DNA of 64,000 nt. Origin: Antedon bifida (Eukaryota; Echinodermata; Crinoidea; Comatulida; Antedonidae). The DNA lies in assembly GCA_963402885.1 (NCBI GenBank), contig OY727097.1, positions 26,343,401-26,407,400 on the forward strand. The letters are read 5' to 3'. Shown here one piece after another: positions 22,301 through 33,800 of this stretch (positions are counted from its first letter, which is position 1; each line of letters begins with the position of its first letter). Made by a program: the position numbers and the translations under genes. The notes beneath the pieces are model-generated. The model saw only the letters and a program-made list of their open reading frames with translations. It ran no database searches and had not been told where the DNA came from.

Positions 22301-25300
22301 TGTTTTTCGGTCATCCACATTTCGCTCTCCTTCAGCTTTCACACCCCGCTCCACTGATTCACGCCGAAATTCCAATCCTCGGCAGTCATTCTCCCGACCA
22401 CAGTTTTCCCAACACAAGTCCTCTCCTATCTGTAAACAGAGCGGCCGATCGGACGACAAGCATTTCCTCAGTGAATGCCCTCATTTGCCCGAGTCAGACA
22501 GGAAATACATGGCTAAAGCCCGACAAATCGTTGGCATCATCGATGATGATAACACCTCGGATGAGCCTGGTGATAATAGTACACCGTCAACAGCTTTACG
22601 AGTCCAAGTTCGCCAGTCCCCATACCTTGACACATTTCACCAACACCACACAGCCAGAATCACACTCGACAGTGGGGCTACGGGAAACATGATTGCCTTT
22701 ACTGCTGCCACTGCCCTTGGCGCCACCATTAAAAGTAGCTCTCAGTCTGCCCATCAGGCTGACGGATCTTCCCCACTTTCGGTCGTAGGCGAAACCACAA
22801 TTATTCTCACAAGGGACGACAGGGAATTTAAATTTGAGGGTCTCGTTGTCGAAAAACTTGACGTCGACATTCTTGCCGGAACTCCTTTTATGGAGCTAAA
22901 TGATATCGTCCTCCGACCCGCGAAGCGGGAAATTAAATTGGGTGACGGTACCACGTACATCTATGGTTCCCAGGTACAGGGCCTTCACCATAACACGGTT
23001 CGCCGTGCTTGTGTGCTTCGTGCTCCTGAAGGGGAGACCACTATATGGCCGGGAGAATTTATCGAGGTAGCCATTCCGTCTGACTTCATCCAACAAGATG
23101 ACGTGTTTGCCACATAGTAAGGGTACGTTTCCTCGAACCTGGCCAATGTTTGACTTGGTCTCTAGTGTAAGGGGAAGGGTACGTATCCCAAACTCCACCG
23201 ACACACCTCAGGTCATCAAACGACACGAACATTTTCGCCAAGTCCGACCCACCTTTGTGCCATTGTCAACCGAAAATGCTATTCCTCAAGAGTCGCCATC
23301 TAAGCCCTGTAAGCCTCCTTCCTCTGTCGCGTTTTCTGATTATGTCAAGCTAGATCCAGACCATATCCTCCCACAGAATGTGAAATCCCAATTCCAATCC
23401 ATTCTTACTGAATCCGATGTTGTTTTCGATCCTATGATTAAAGCCTACAACGGCTCTGTTGGCCCATTCCAGGCTGTTGTTAACATGGGACCTGTACAGC
23501 CTCCTCAGAGGAAAGGTCGAGTTCCTCAGTACTCCAGAGATAAACTGGTTGAGCTACAGGACAAATTTGATGAGCTTGAGGAAGTGGGAGTATTTGTTCG
23601 CCCCGAGGACGTCGGTGTCCAAGTCGAATATCTTAACCCATCTTTCCATGTCAAAAAAGAGAGTGGTGGTTATCGTCTGGTTACAGCATTCGCCGAGGTC
23701 GGACGATATGCGAAACCCCAACCCTCCCTTATGCCGGATGTCAACTCCGTTCTACGTAACATCGCAAAATGGAAGCACTTAATCACTACTGACCTCACAA
23801 AGGCCTTTTACCTTTGTATCGCGCTTCTATGAAGTACTGTGGCGTTGCCACACCATTTCGAGGTGTGAGAGTTTATGCCCGGTGTGCCATGGGTATGTCT
23901 GGTTCAGAGACCGCCCTCGAAGAGCTGACTTGTCGGGTACTGGGGGATTTGATTAAGGAGGGAGTAGTAGCAAAGCTTGCGGATGACCTTTATTGTAGAG
24001 GGGACAGTTTAGAGGAGTTAATTTACAATTGGCGGCGTCTACTCCAATGCATTTACAAGTGTGGTCTGCGATTGTCTGCTAGCAAAACGGTGATTTGTCC
24101 ACAAACTACAACCATTCTTGGGTGGACCTGGTCCCTAGGTTCTATTCGCGCAAATACTCATCGTATTTCAACGTTAAAGGCATGCACTCCACCACCGACG
24201 GTAAGAGGTTTACGCTCCTTTATCGGGGCATATAAGGTGTTAGCACACGTTTTACCTCAGTGCGCATCTCTCATCGCTCCACTGGAAGAAGCCATAGTCG
24301 GCTTACAGTCCAAAGAAACAATACATTGGTGCGATGCCTTGCATGAAGCATTTAAAGTAGCACAGAACGCACTTGACTCAAACAAGGTCATAGTTTTACC
24401 TCATCCCGATGGATCGTTACGGATGGTGCTGTTAAAAGTCATGGTCTAGGCGCAACCTTATACGTTACTCGTGAATCCAAACCACAGTTAGCCGGTTTTT
24501 TTAGTGCCAAACTCCGTGCACGTCAGGTCACATGGCTACCCTGCGAGATCAAAGCTTTGGCTATCGCGGCAGCCGTTAAACATTTTAGTCCTTTTATTAT
24601 CCAGTCTCGACATGACTAACTGACAGTAAGCCATGCGTCCAAGCGCTTGAAAAGCTATGCAGGGGAGAATTCTCAGTCAGTCCCCGTGTGTCCACCTTCC
24701 TGTCCACCGCTAGCAGGTACCAGATTTCTATTCGGCACCTGGCAGGCTCAGCCAACGTCCCATCCGAAGCTTTGAATTTGCTATGCAGCGGCCGTAACCC
24801 TTCTATGTAGGCGGCCGAAACGCGGTTTGGCCAGTGTTGCCGTTGTAGTATACGCTGTTTCTTAGCTATTCAATTTAAAGCACAACTTTCGGTTAGAATA
24901 ATCGAAAGGGAAATAAATTGAAACATGTTAACATTATACTATTGAGGTAATTACTTTGTTAAATTTAAAATTCCCTATTTTAAATAACATATACGGAAGT
25001 ATTCGTCCACATGTTTCTGTTTACATTTTCTTCTCGAAGTTCATTCACTACGTCGAAGAATAGGGACTTCCCCTTTTATTCGCTCATCATCACATCGACG
25101 ACGGCCGGCCACGAACCAATCACATTAACTGTGTGTCATTAAGACGTCATCGAGGCACGCTCTGCGCATGTTTAAACAGAACTAAAAAAATGAACACGGC
25201 GATCGTGACGTCGTCACATAAAATGCTGTGGTGGTAAAAATTGTACCCGAGTCAGAATTCTCGCTCCCCCATAAGAAGTCACGCCGACCAGGCTAGGCCT

Positions 25301-28300
25301 AGGCTTGGAAATGTATTTTCGCCTATTTGGCGAACGAGGCAATAATTATTTTCGCCAAATGGAGACTCCAGTCGCCATTGGCGAATTGGCGAGCGGTTAG
25401 CGCGAGCGTACGTAGATACAAATAATCCCATGAGGTCGGGCATGAGGTAAATGATGAAAGGTTACATTTCAACGAGGCGAGCCGAGTTGATAACCTTTCA
25501 TCATTCACCAAATGCCATTATTTTGTACCATTACACCAATACAAATCATTCATTATTTTGTATTATATGATTTCTGTCAATTGAATCAGATTGAATCATA
25601 AGGCCTCTAGTAGCCTATAGCCTACATTTAATTGACATTGAAACAGTTTTTTAAAATAATATATTATTTATTATATTTATTTGGATTGAAATACAGTTTA
25701 TAAATTTAAAAAAAGAAAAATAGATTTCATAAAATACCACTGTTATCTAAATGATTAAAAGTACTATTTATATATATATACTGTATATTTACTATTATTT
25801 TAATTTTTAAACATATTTTGTCACAACAACATTGTCAAATTCAATCAAATAATAATGATACTACATGTTTATTAAATGATAAAAACGAGTGTTTTGTTTA
25901 ACCTCATTCAAAGAATTTTAATAAATTATTTTCCTGTGTGTTTGACAGTCCTTGGAGAATTCTTCTGCAGTGTGTTGACCAATCAAAGGGCAAGAATCCA
26001 AAATCGTTCAACCGTGAGCCCTCATACTCTCTTTTCCCAAAGGCGATATTTCGTACACGGAAAAGTACTATTGAACGGCCGTTCAATAGTGCGTACTATT
26101 GTACACCATGTGACACACAATCGTCAAATGACAGGAATTTATTTTGGTGTTACAATATCTCATCTTATCAATTATCTATTTTTGTTTTTGATATAATTTT
26201 CAATTCGAAATCTTGACATAGTTAGAACCGTGCCTCTCTTCGTCTGTTTTATTCACACTTTAAAAATTTCATTTTAATAATACTGTATAATATACTGCAG
26301 TATATTAAAATGAAATTTATTAATATTATATAATAATTGTTTGAAATAATGAAATTGGAGCATAATAGTTGATACATTATTAAGTAACGCTGTTACACTT
26401 TAGTAGTATAAACGTTATTATTTACAGCCACTAATGCTATGGAGTACAGAACGATAACCGTCGGTATTGGAGAGTCTGTTACTATCAATCTTAGTAAAGG
26501 TGGCTCTCTTAACGATTTACGTTGGAGACATAATTATGGCGAGGAAATTGGCACTCTTAGGGGTAGTACGTCTGCTGTGATTAATAACATACGGATGAAA
26601 GATGATGGCGTATATGAATGTTATACAGGTGATAGCCCAGATGGTAAACATGGTATCATGAGACTTATTGTTAGAGGTAAGTTCTGAAAGTGCGTTTAAT
26701 TGATGATACATTATAACTCCACACTCTTCTTAAGGTTCTTGAAAAAGAAAAATGTTATTCTAACATTCTGTGAGATCATTAATTGCAAATAGCATAATAG
26801 CAATATGTTTTGTATTTGGTAATTAGATGTTTTGCCCTACTCTGACGTAATTTGTACTTTATACTAAGTACATTTGAGTAATTTGAGTCGTGGGTTCGAG
26901 TCCCACCCGAGAACTACTTGCGAATTGTTTCGCAAGCTTTCTCAAATGTACTTAGTATAAAGTACAAATTACGTCAGAGTAGGGAAAAACATCTAATTAC
27001 TCAACTCCCTGACGCAAAACTACAATTACAATCCTATTTGTATTGGTTTAGAAAATCATGTTTAAACTCAAATCCGGTCATAATGATGAAATGTTAAATT
27101 TTCTATTTTGTCTATTAGCTTGCCCTTCACCAAAATGGAATCCTCCAGATTGTGAAATGGACTGTCCCGTATGTTATAATGGTGGAATTTGTGACGATAA
27201 GACGGGTGTTTGTATTTGTCCAGCAGGGTTTGAAGGCAGCGATTGTCTACAAAGTAATAACATAATTATTATTATAAATCATAGTTTTTAATTGTATTTT
27301 ATATAACTCATTCTAAATGTGATGATGATTTCTGGTCTGTGATCACACTTTATTCACAATAATAGTGAAATTTGTGATTACAAGACGTGTGTCTGCATTT
27401 GCCCAGCAGGATTTAAATCAATAATTGTACGTCTAACTGGTAATAACATAGTTTTGTTTAAAATCATTCTAAATTGATTTATGCGGATTGGTGGTCGATG
27501 GTCAAGAACTTATTTCACTTACCACTAGTCAATTACAAATAATGTAATAGTAAAATAAAGCTGTTTTCAAATTAAGTAAAACATATAATTGAAAGCAATC
27601 TGTGTTTGTTGGTATTTCTACATGTATCATGCATTTTTAAAATTTGTTATTTGCACAGGTTGTGGAAATAACTATTTTGGTCGTGATTGCCAAATTATAT
27701 GTAGTTCTAGAGGATTTTGCGATGGACATCTGATATGTCCACCAGATCCAATTGGATGTGCATGCATCAATGGTTTTGGAGAAAATGATTGTAAAACAGG
27801 TTTGTTTTTCGTAACTTTTCATTAAATGGAAATTAGTTTATAGTTTAACTTTGTTTACTGTTTATTTATTTAATTTATTTTTTCATTTTTTTTGCTATAC
27901 CTGTAGGGCAGTCTTTTCTTAAACACTTTTTCATAATTTTCTAATATTCTTCTATATTTCTCTTTGATTTACTAAAACTTTACACACATAAGTAATAAAA
28001 ATGAGCGAAGACAGACTTTTAAACATTTTGTGCCTGTTTATAGTTTGTTGCCGAAACCACTAAGCCACTTTCATTAATGGTAGTTATAGGCTTACTATTC
28101 TATTAGTATGAACAAAATATAAAATTGTCTATGGTTTTAAATATTTCAAAACATAACAAAATGACTATTATGTTTTTAAGTGTGTACGGATTTATACCCA
28201 GACGACACCAATGTCCCAGATGAGGATTTATACTATGGAGCAGATTGTCGGCAAAAATGTAACTGTGCCAATGAAGATTGTAATCGAAGTCTAAGCCTAT

Positions 28301-31300
28301 CCAATCAAGATATAGGATGTACTTCCGGGTCAACATGTTTGACTGGTTACACTGGAAACAAATGTCTAGGTAGTATGATGATGTTTTCAGATAAATATCA
28401 ATATTATACAGGTAGAATGTCATCAAGCAGATTGCATGTGCGTTTTTTCTCATTCCTACATATTTCCTCAATCTCGGTGTTTACAAAATATTTAATTTCC
28501 AGTACAAGGCTTATCATATATATACATATAATATTAGACCACTGGGCTTTCATGGTATGGGTCAATTCGATAACGACTCTAACACCATTGGCGTTGTGCG
28601 GAGAAACAACACTAGTAGGCCTAGAGTTTGTACGAGCGATCAACTTACGCCCTCATCTTTAAGATTATTGAAAACCTATAAATAGGCGTAAACAAATAAT
28701 TACTGTAAGGATTTTTTTTAATACGTAGGGACATTACAGATTACATTTTTTTCATTTTTAAAATGTTATTTTTTACCACGTCGTTACCTACACAATTATT
28801 GCATTTTGTACAGAACCTACGTCATGTCCTTCTGGATTCTTTGGTGTTTTGTGTAACTTTCCATGTCACTGCAGAGACTCTGACGATTGTAATCGAGATG
28901 GAGGTTGCGATAATGGATGTCACGAGGCTTGGGCTGGACCACACTGCAGCATAGGTAACGAAACATTTAATATTCCTTATAAAGTACAGACGTGACCCTT
29001 ACTCGATGTATATAGAGTATCATTTAAGCCTTGCATACTACCTGAAATGAATATTATTGGAGCCTGAGAAGAAGTCACATCTTTCATGGCATTAGTCCTG
29101 GTACTTTAATTGTTAGTTTAAGCCTATGGAAAGTTATACTTTCATTCTCTAAAATATAGTATGAGAGCTATGTAGAATCATCTCTAGCGATGTTCTTCTT
29201 CATTTTCATAATTAGCATTACCGTACCGCTCTGAACCACCAGCTGTTGTAAACCAGACAGCAACTACCCTAACGTTTGACGTCACTTGGATTCTCGGTGA
29301 AGTCTACGGAACAGGAACAATTAAAAATCGGAAGCTTGCATATAAATCGTCGCAAATGGATTCATTTATATCAGTAATTGAACCAGATGTATTTCTTGTT
29401 ATTGATGATCTCATCCCAAATACGCAATATCAATTCTACTCTCAACTCTCAAGGATTGTTGATAGTGATGAGGTAGATGGACCAAGAAGTACACTCGGAA
29501 CAACCAACACCATCTGTTCAGGTAAACTCTAATATCTGATCTTTCATTGACCAAACTAAACATCCTAGTCCTACCATTCAGTAACGTAACGTAACACAGA
29601 TTTTTTTTAACGTAATTTGTGTCAAGTCATAATAATCGGCCTACAATTTTCCGAATTACGATTTTTTTTAATTACATTTTTTACTGTACTGTTTTTGGGG
29701 ATTTTTATTTTTATCCAATAAAATATTTCCGATAGCTTTTTTGTCATTGTTTACATCAATTGTGTAAATGTTCAGTTTTTAAAAAATCATTATTAATTGA
29801 TTGTGAGGTTACTTCATTTATTTCTTAGTACTAATCAATTACATATTTATAGAACCTCTTGAAGTACCTGAGATAGATTTTAAAACAGTTGAAGACAATC
29901 GGATCATCTTGAGTCTAAAGGTACAGTGACATCAAGTTTTAAATAAACTACATTGTAGGTTATATGAAATTCTCTATTGAAATTTTTTATCATGAAAACA
30001 ATAGCTGATGATTATATTATATAATAGACTTATTTATTTCTATTAAACTATGTTCTTCAGCCAGTTTCTAGTGAGTATGATCGAATCCAATGTGAATATA
30101 TTCTTCAATATCAAGTGCAATATTCGGACATAGATGGAAATGTACAAGGCTTACGCAGCAGAAGTAGTGTTGAAGAAGAAGTTGAATTTTCGGATCTGTC
30201 AAGCTGTACTGCGTATGTTATAAATGCTCGGGTTGTTAATAACATGGATTTTGCTGGGAGTTGGGGACAGGACATAACAGTACAAACAGCACCCTCAGGT
30301 TGGTTGATTAGTCACTCGCTAAATAACATGGTCTATAATGAAATGTTTTGTTTTTTTCGTAAAACTACTACTACTTACATTTTTCATCCTTTGATGAGTT
30401 CATTAGAAAATCTGTTTTTAGTTTTACAAAATCGTGTGAACGCAAGTAGTAATTCTTTGATCATGGCCATTAATCGCCACGTTCTTAATTTGTCAAGAAT
30501 GCACATACAATGGAATGTATTGTTGCATTGACTTTATATATTTTTGTTTTTGTTATATGAGCTCTTAGATTAAGATTTTTTTTCTCTCTTTTGCTATGGA
30601 TATATTATGTCACCATGATATTCTGAAATAAAAAGATGAATGAATGAATTTTTCCTCATATAACTGTATTTAATAGGCTATATTCTGAATAATTGATTTT
30701 GTATTCCAATAATAGAGCCATTGATAGAAAGTAATCCATTCACAAATGGAACACATTTGCTGATAAAGTGGAAAGCTTCTACGTGCGAAAATCAGGTGAC
30801 CTACTATTATGACCTGTCAGGTGATGGATTATTTTTGCAAGGGAACACAACAGAAACTGAAGTTGTATTTGGAGAAGGAATAGAGTCAAGTAAAGAATAT
30901 ACATTTACAGTATTAGCGTCATATCTAAATGTCAATGGGACGTCAGAAAACAAGAAAGTTATGTTTGAATCCGATTGTAATCAGACGAAAGGTATGCTAT
31001 ATTGGGTTATAATAGTAGGCCTAATTAGACTTTTTGTTGTTAAGGAACATTGTACATGGTCCAGAAAATACTACGTTTTGTCTCAAGGGATATGACCATA
31101 TCATAGCTGTTGGCTTGTTAATCTTGGTTCCCACTAGAAGAACAATCTTGCCGCAACGTAATTTCATGTACCAAAAGAACAAGCGCAAGCAGAACACAAA
31201 TCAGCTTTCCGCAGTTTTGCGTTGCTTGTGGCAGACCTTATGTCGTTTTCGTAATAGATTCAACTTTACGCACCGCAAACTGGCAAACGCAAGGAATATG

Positions 31301-32570
31301 TTATTTGCGCATGCTCATCAAGGGGATGTCAATTTTTGTCACACATGCTTAATGTATATATTATTTGGCTATGGGATACGCCAGAAGCCATGTTTCGACT
31401 ACATTGTAGTAGGCCTACCTAATTTTTGTGAAATTTAAAAAAAATGATTTTCTTACTTTGCCCTGCGGCAGCTTAAGCACGGCGTAAATAAATATTTAAA
31501 TTTTAAATATAACAACATGTGTTCTTATATTTTCCAGGTTACATAATAGGTTTTGTAATTGGTCCAGTTATCACATTTGCTATCACCTTAATATTTAAAC
31601 GGTAAATAATAAATTGAAAAACATTTTTAGACGCGACACATTAAATGATATAGTTACAATAACGATGGAAATATGTAATTCAACTTTTATAAATACAATG
31701 GTCTATATAAATAATACAAAATGAGATTAATAAAAACTATACCATTGAAATTTAGAAATACAGTAACTTGGGAAATGTACACAAAATGTGTTAATTAGTT
31801 CGCTATCGAATTAATTAATATGTAACAGGATATTACATGACGATTTTTGAACTTTTGTAAATCTTCCACTAAGAGAGGTTTGGAAAAAGGTCAAAGATTA
31901 AACATGCCCAATGAATAAACATGCCCAATCAATCTGCACTTATACTAACTTGTTTTATTGTTGTTTTGTTTTCATTTTTTCATATCTGTTTTTGTGTACT
32001 AATTACAGTATACATTGTTTTATTTATTTCTTTACATGAATGCACCAATTGTTTTGAGTGCTATCAATATAATGGTGTATGTTGAATGAATAAATGAATA
32101 TTAATTCTTTCATCTTACCGACACCTGACTTCCCGACACACTTTGTGTACATCTCCGACTTTCACTTCCAAATCTCATTGTTTTATTATTAATAACATTG
32201 TTCCATATAAAACATTGTTATTGTGCAAGTTTTATCGACTATTGCCACCATAACTAAAGACACATTATATTGTTCGCATTGTTATAATTAAATATAACCA
32301 CTACTCACACTTTTTACTAATTTTAGATTTAGACGTAAACATTCAGAAAGGGACGTTGGTAAATCCTCAGTTGAACTCAATGCAACTACACAAGATAGGC
32401 CTACTGACCAAAGTTTGTCGAAACAATATGAGTTAGAAAGTGAATATGAAAGTATAAGGACGGGTGCATCTTGTTCCACGGAACACGTTTACACAAAGCC
32501 TAAGCCGTCTGTAGCGGAACATGCATATGGCAACTCAATTGTTGAAAAAATGAAGAATACAAACATATAG
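19325..32570 (+). CDS. R3: complete receptor with retrotransposon-bearing intron 2
   Basis: Thirteen exons give about 836 aa: 19325-19406, 19708-20085, 26428-26676, 27119-27253, 27659-27799, 28181-28369, 28814-28954, 29216-29521, 29853-29920, 30061-30298, 30716-30991, 31538-31601, 32327-32570. All sites are AG/GT and phases consistent. Intron 2 is 6.3 kb, against about 0.1-0.5 kb in other copies, and holds a degraded LTR element. Residues: signal 1-27; N-domain 28-153; Ig 154-236; EGF1-4 237-438; FN3 x3 439-734; TM 735-755 (four residues shorter than in R1, R2, R4 and R5); tail 756-836. The tail differs: the DYQTL tyrosine is lost (DQSL), but SEYESI (ITIM consensus), KQYELE, HVYTKP and HAYGNS (YxN) are present. 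The stop is reached after a shift relative to R1; the old EYKxxVVVPKK frame is still visible across it. No lesion blocks expression, though the long intron might reduce it. Confidence 0.85.
20597..20853. mobile_element. possible small MITE with 13-bp inverted ends
   Basis: CGCACGAGGTCCA at 20597-20609 and TGGACCTCGTGCG at 20841-20853 are a perfect inverted pair flanking 231 bp of AT-rich DNA in R3 intron 2. No TSD was confirmed. Confidence 0.4.
21587..23117 (+). pseudogene. retrotransposon gag/protease remnant
   Basis: A gag-like frame begins with an ATG near 21587 and is broken by small indels near 21650 and 21830. It is then open from 21837 to 23117 (426 codons). Features: a helical gag core, a Ser/Arg-rich stretch, a zinc-knuckle-like [16 protein letters not shown], and an aspartic protease active site [10 protein letters not shown] followed by a flap region and an ILAGTPFM segment. 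Annotated as a dead mobile-element gene. Confidence 0.8.
23098..24808 (+). pseudogene. retrotransposon reverse transcriptase / RNase H remnant
   Basis: The linker and RT N-terminal part are open from 23098 to 23832 ([17 protein letters not shown], then TTDLTKAFY, the first catalytic Asp). A frameshift near 23815 leads into 23814-24449, which has AMGMSGSE and the catalytic box LADDLY, where the usual aromatic residue before xDD is Leu. The RNase H part (24430-24808) is in a shifted frame with an internal stop near 24618. An RNase H SAKL...[12 protein letters not shown] block is visible. No integrase follows. Confidence 0.8.
25450..25505. repeat. 15-bp perfect inverted repeat, interspersed
   Basis: AATGATGAAAGGTTA (25450-25464) and TAACCTTTCATCATT (25491-25505) form a stem. 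The right half and following bases (TTGTACCATTACAC..) recur at about 48556-48605 in an R5 intron, so this belongs to a dispersed repeat. No other feature is supported between 24811 and 25449. Confidence 0.6.
26051..26115. repeat. palindromic interspersed repeat (copy 1)
   Basis: CGTACACGGAAAAGTACTATTGAACGGCCGTTCAATAGT...GTACTATTGTACACCATGTGAC has a self-complementary core centred on CGGCCG. The same sequence in reverse orientation is at 47255-47320 (core CGATCG). Confidence 0.7.
26821..26998. mobile_element. 178-bp palindrome with tRNA T-arm-like loop
   Basis: The arms 26821-26878 and 26941-26998 are reverse complements over 58 bp with one mismatch. The loop contains GTGGGTTCGAGTCCCAC (26890-26906), a perfect tRNA T-stem/loop with a GGTTCGAGTCC B-box. 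No A-box or acceptor stem is visible, so it is not a tRNA gene. It lies in the R3 Ig-EGF1 intron and may be a fold-back element or a SINE remnant captured by one. Confidence 0.75.
27362..27443 (+). pseudogene. duplicated EGF1 exon fragment in R3
   Basis: The 3' half of EGF1 (GTGAAATTTGTGATTACAAGACGTGTGTCTG.. CCAGCAGGATTTAAA .. CTAACTGGTAATAACA) repeats about 110 bp after the real exon, with disrupted spacing and no acceptor or full module. It is an abortive tandem exon duplication. Confidence 0.75.
28370..28813. other. R3 EGF3-EGF4 intron
   Basis: No second feature is recognised. Open frames here on both strands have no family resemblance. Confidence 0.4.
30992..31537. other. R3 FN3-3 to TM intron with unidentified GC-richer insert
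   Basis: The segment 31110-31470 (CTTGCCGCAACGTAATTTC ... CCCTGCGGCAGC) is richer in GC than its surroundings and absent from the matching introns of R2 and R4. It is probably a repeat insertion of unknown type; no coding feature is supported. Confidence 0.35.
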
Positions 32571-33384
32571 TTGTCGTTCCGAAGAAATCGTGATAATAAC
32601 ATTAAAACTGGTGGTTGGAATATATATATTTTTATAATAAGCTTTTTTTTAATACAGTAAAACAATTTAGAATAGGAATACTTAAGGTAACTGAAATGCA
32701 ATTAAATGGTCCACAGCTACATGAAATTACTTCTATTTTAACCAAAACTGCTTAGTATCTCCACATGTTTGATGACCGAAATATCCACACTTCACAATCA
32801 GCTTTGTATCTATTTATGCAAAATATCAAATCCCCAACCACAACAGAGCACAGCTATACTGTAAGATTCAATAACAACACAGACAAGTAAACAAAATGAT
32901 TTTGTACATTTCATACCATGCCATTTATAAGCCGAAATTTCTCCTGTACAACTTGTAAATAAACTAAACAGAAAAAGAGCGAAATAAAGATTTTAACAAG
33001 CTTATGAGATTTTACTAATAATATTGATTTTTCTGCATATCAATATCTATAGGTTAAAAAATGGACGATATCTTATTGCTGATGTTATCTTGAAAATAGT
33101 CATACATAACATCATGAATAATTGCATACAAAGCAAGTATTACGCGGTATATTACAAATATCGAACTTACCGGTCGAACATAGAATAGAATAGAGCTCTT
33201 CTATGGAAAACATCCATTGATATAAAATATAGCCAAACATGGTATATTACAATAAACGAATGTATTTTTTTCTATTCATCAAAGTTAGATGTAAATAAAT
33301 TCAATCGTATGCATTATCAGTTAATGTGTTTAACCTATAGTTAGTTATTAATTGTGTAAGTATTTTATCTTTTTATGCCTATAT
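32571..33384. other. intergenic region after R3
   Basis: R3 3' UTR and AT-rich spacer. The frame GAA GAA TAC AAA overlapping the stop continues to VVVPKK, the old tail. AATAAA-type signals occur only farther on (near 32957). No gene is supported. Confidence 0.4.
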
Positions 33385-33800
33385 CTTAAAGATGTATTGT
33401 CCTCCAAAAACATGAAAAATGAAGAGTAGTTCAATTAGGCTTTGAATAATTTATTTTGTAGTTTTAATAAAGTTAATCACTTTCGTGACGGAAAACGGAA
33501 AAAATAAGGTTTTCACTTATAAAATGACAAAATAAACGGGTTAATTCAACCAAAAACCCATTGGCTGGCAGCCAATTTGACTATTTTTTGACAGTTTTTT
33601 AGGTAAATACATCATTTCTGTAAAAAAAACAAACAAGTATTATTTCACTTATAAAAAGACAAAAGAAACATTTAACGTTAGGCCTAATTAAAAACCATTT
33701 TATTACAGACAATTTAAGTATTTTTTTGCTTTAAATTATTTTTTTAGGTAAATCATTTTTTTTCGATCCCGTTTTTTGGTCAAAGTGAATAACTATGACA
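33385..33800 (+). mobile_element. MITE-like interspersed repeat between R3 and R4
   Basis: It starts TTAAAGATGTATTGTCCTCC and aligns with 8457-8760. It contains repeated ACTTATAAAA.GACAAAA and GGCTGGCAGCCAA (palindromic) blocks and ends near GTCAAAGTGAATAACTATGAC. The 33801-34238 interval holds AT-rich DNA and the R4 upstream region. Confidence 0.5.

Larger units (their letters stand above)
21240..24810 (+). mobile_element. degraded LTR retrotransposon in R3 intron 2
   Basis: Order gag - zinc knuckle - protease - RT - RNase H, sense to the host gene. The start looks like the end of a 5' LTR: a GACGAATAAAG polyadenylation-type signal near 21303, then a TGGTGGCAGC primer-binding-like segment near 21383. 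No integrase or 3' LTR is seen; after about 24810 the sequence is unrelated, so the element is 3'-truncated. Frame breaks are scattered through the coding part. The domain order is shared by several LTR superfamilies and the family was not determined. Confidence 0.8.

Noticed and set aside
26890-26906. tRNA gene
   Set aside because: Only a T-arm is present; there is no A-box, anticodon arm or acceptor stem, and it lies in the loop of a palindrome.
31034-31438. 134-codon open frame in an R3 intron
   Set aside because: It has low-complexity basic composition and no family match, and lies within an intron that has consistent splice sites.
32288-32479. Minus-strand open frames opposite the tail exons (e.g. 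32288-32479, 41092-41304, 3017-3202)
   Set aside because: They are antisense shadows of conserved tail exons; sense-strand splice phases and family similarity explain the sequence.
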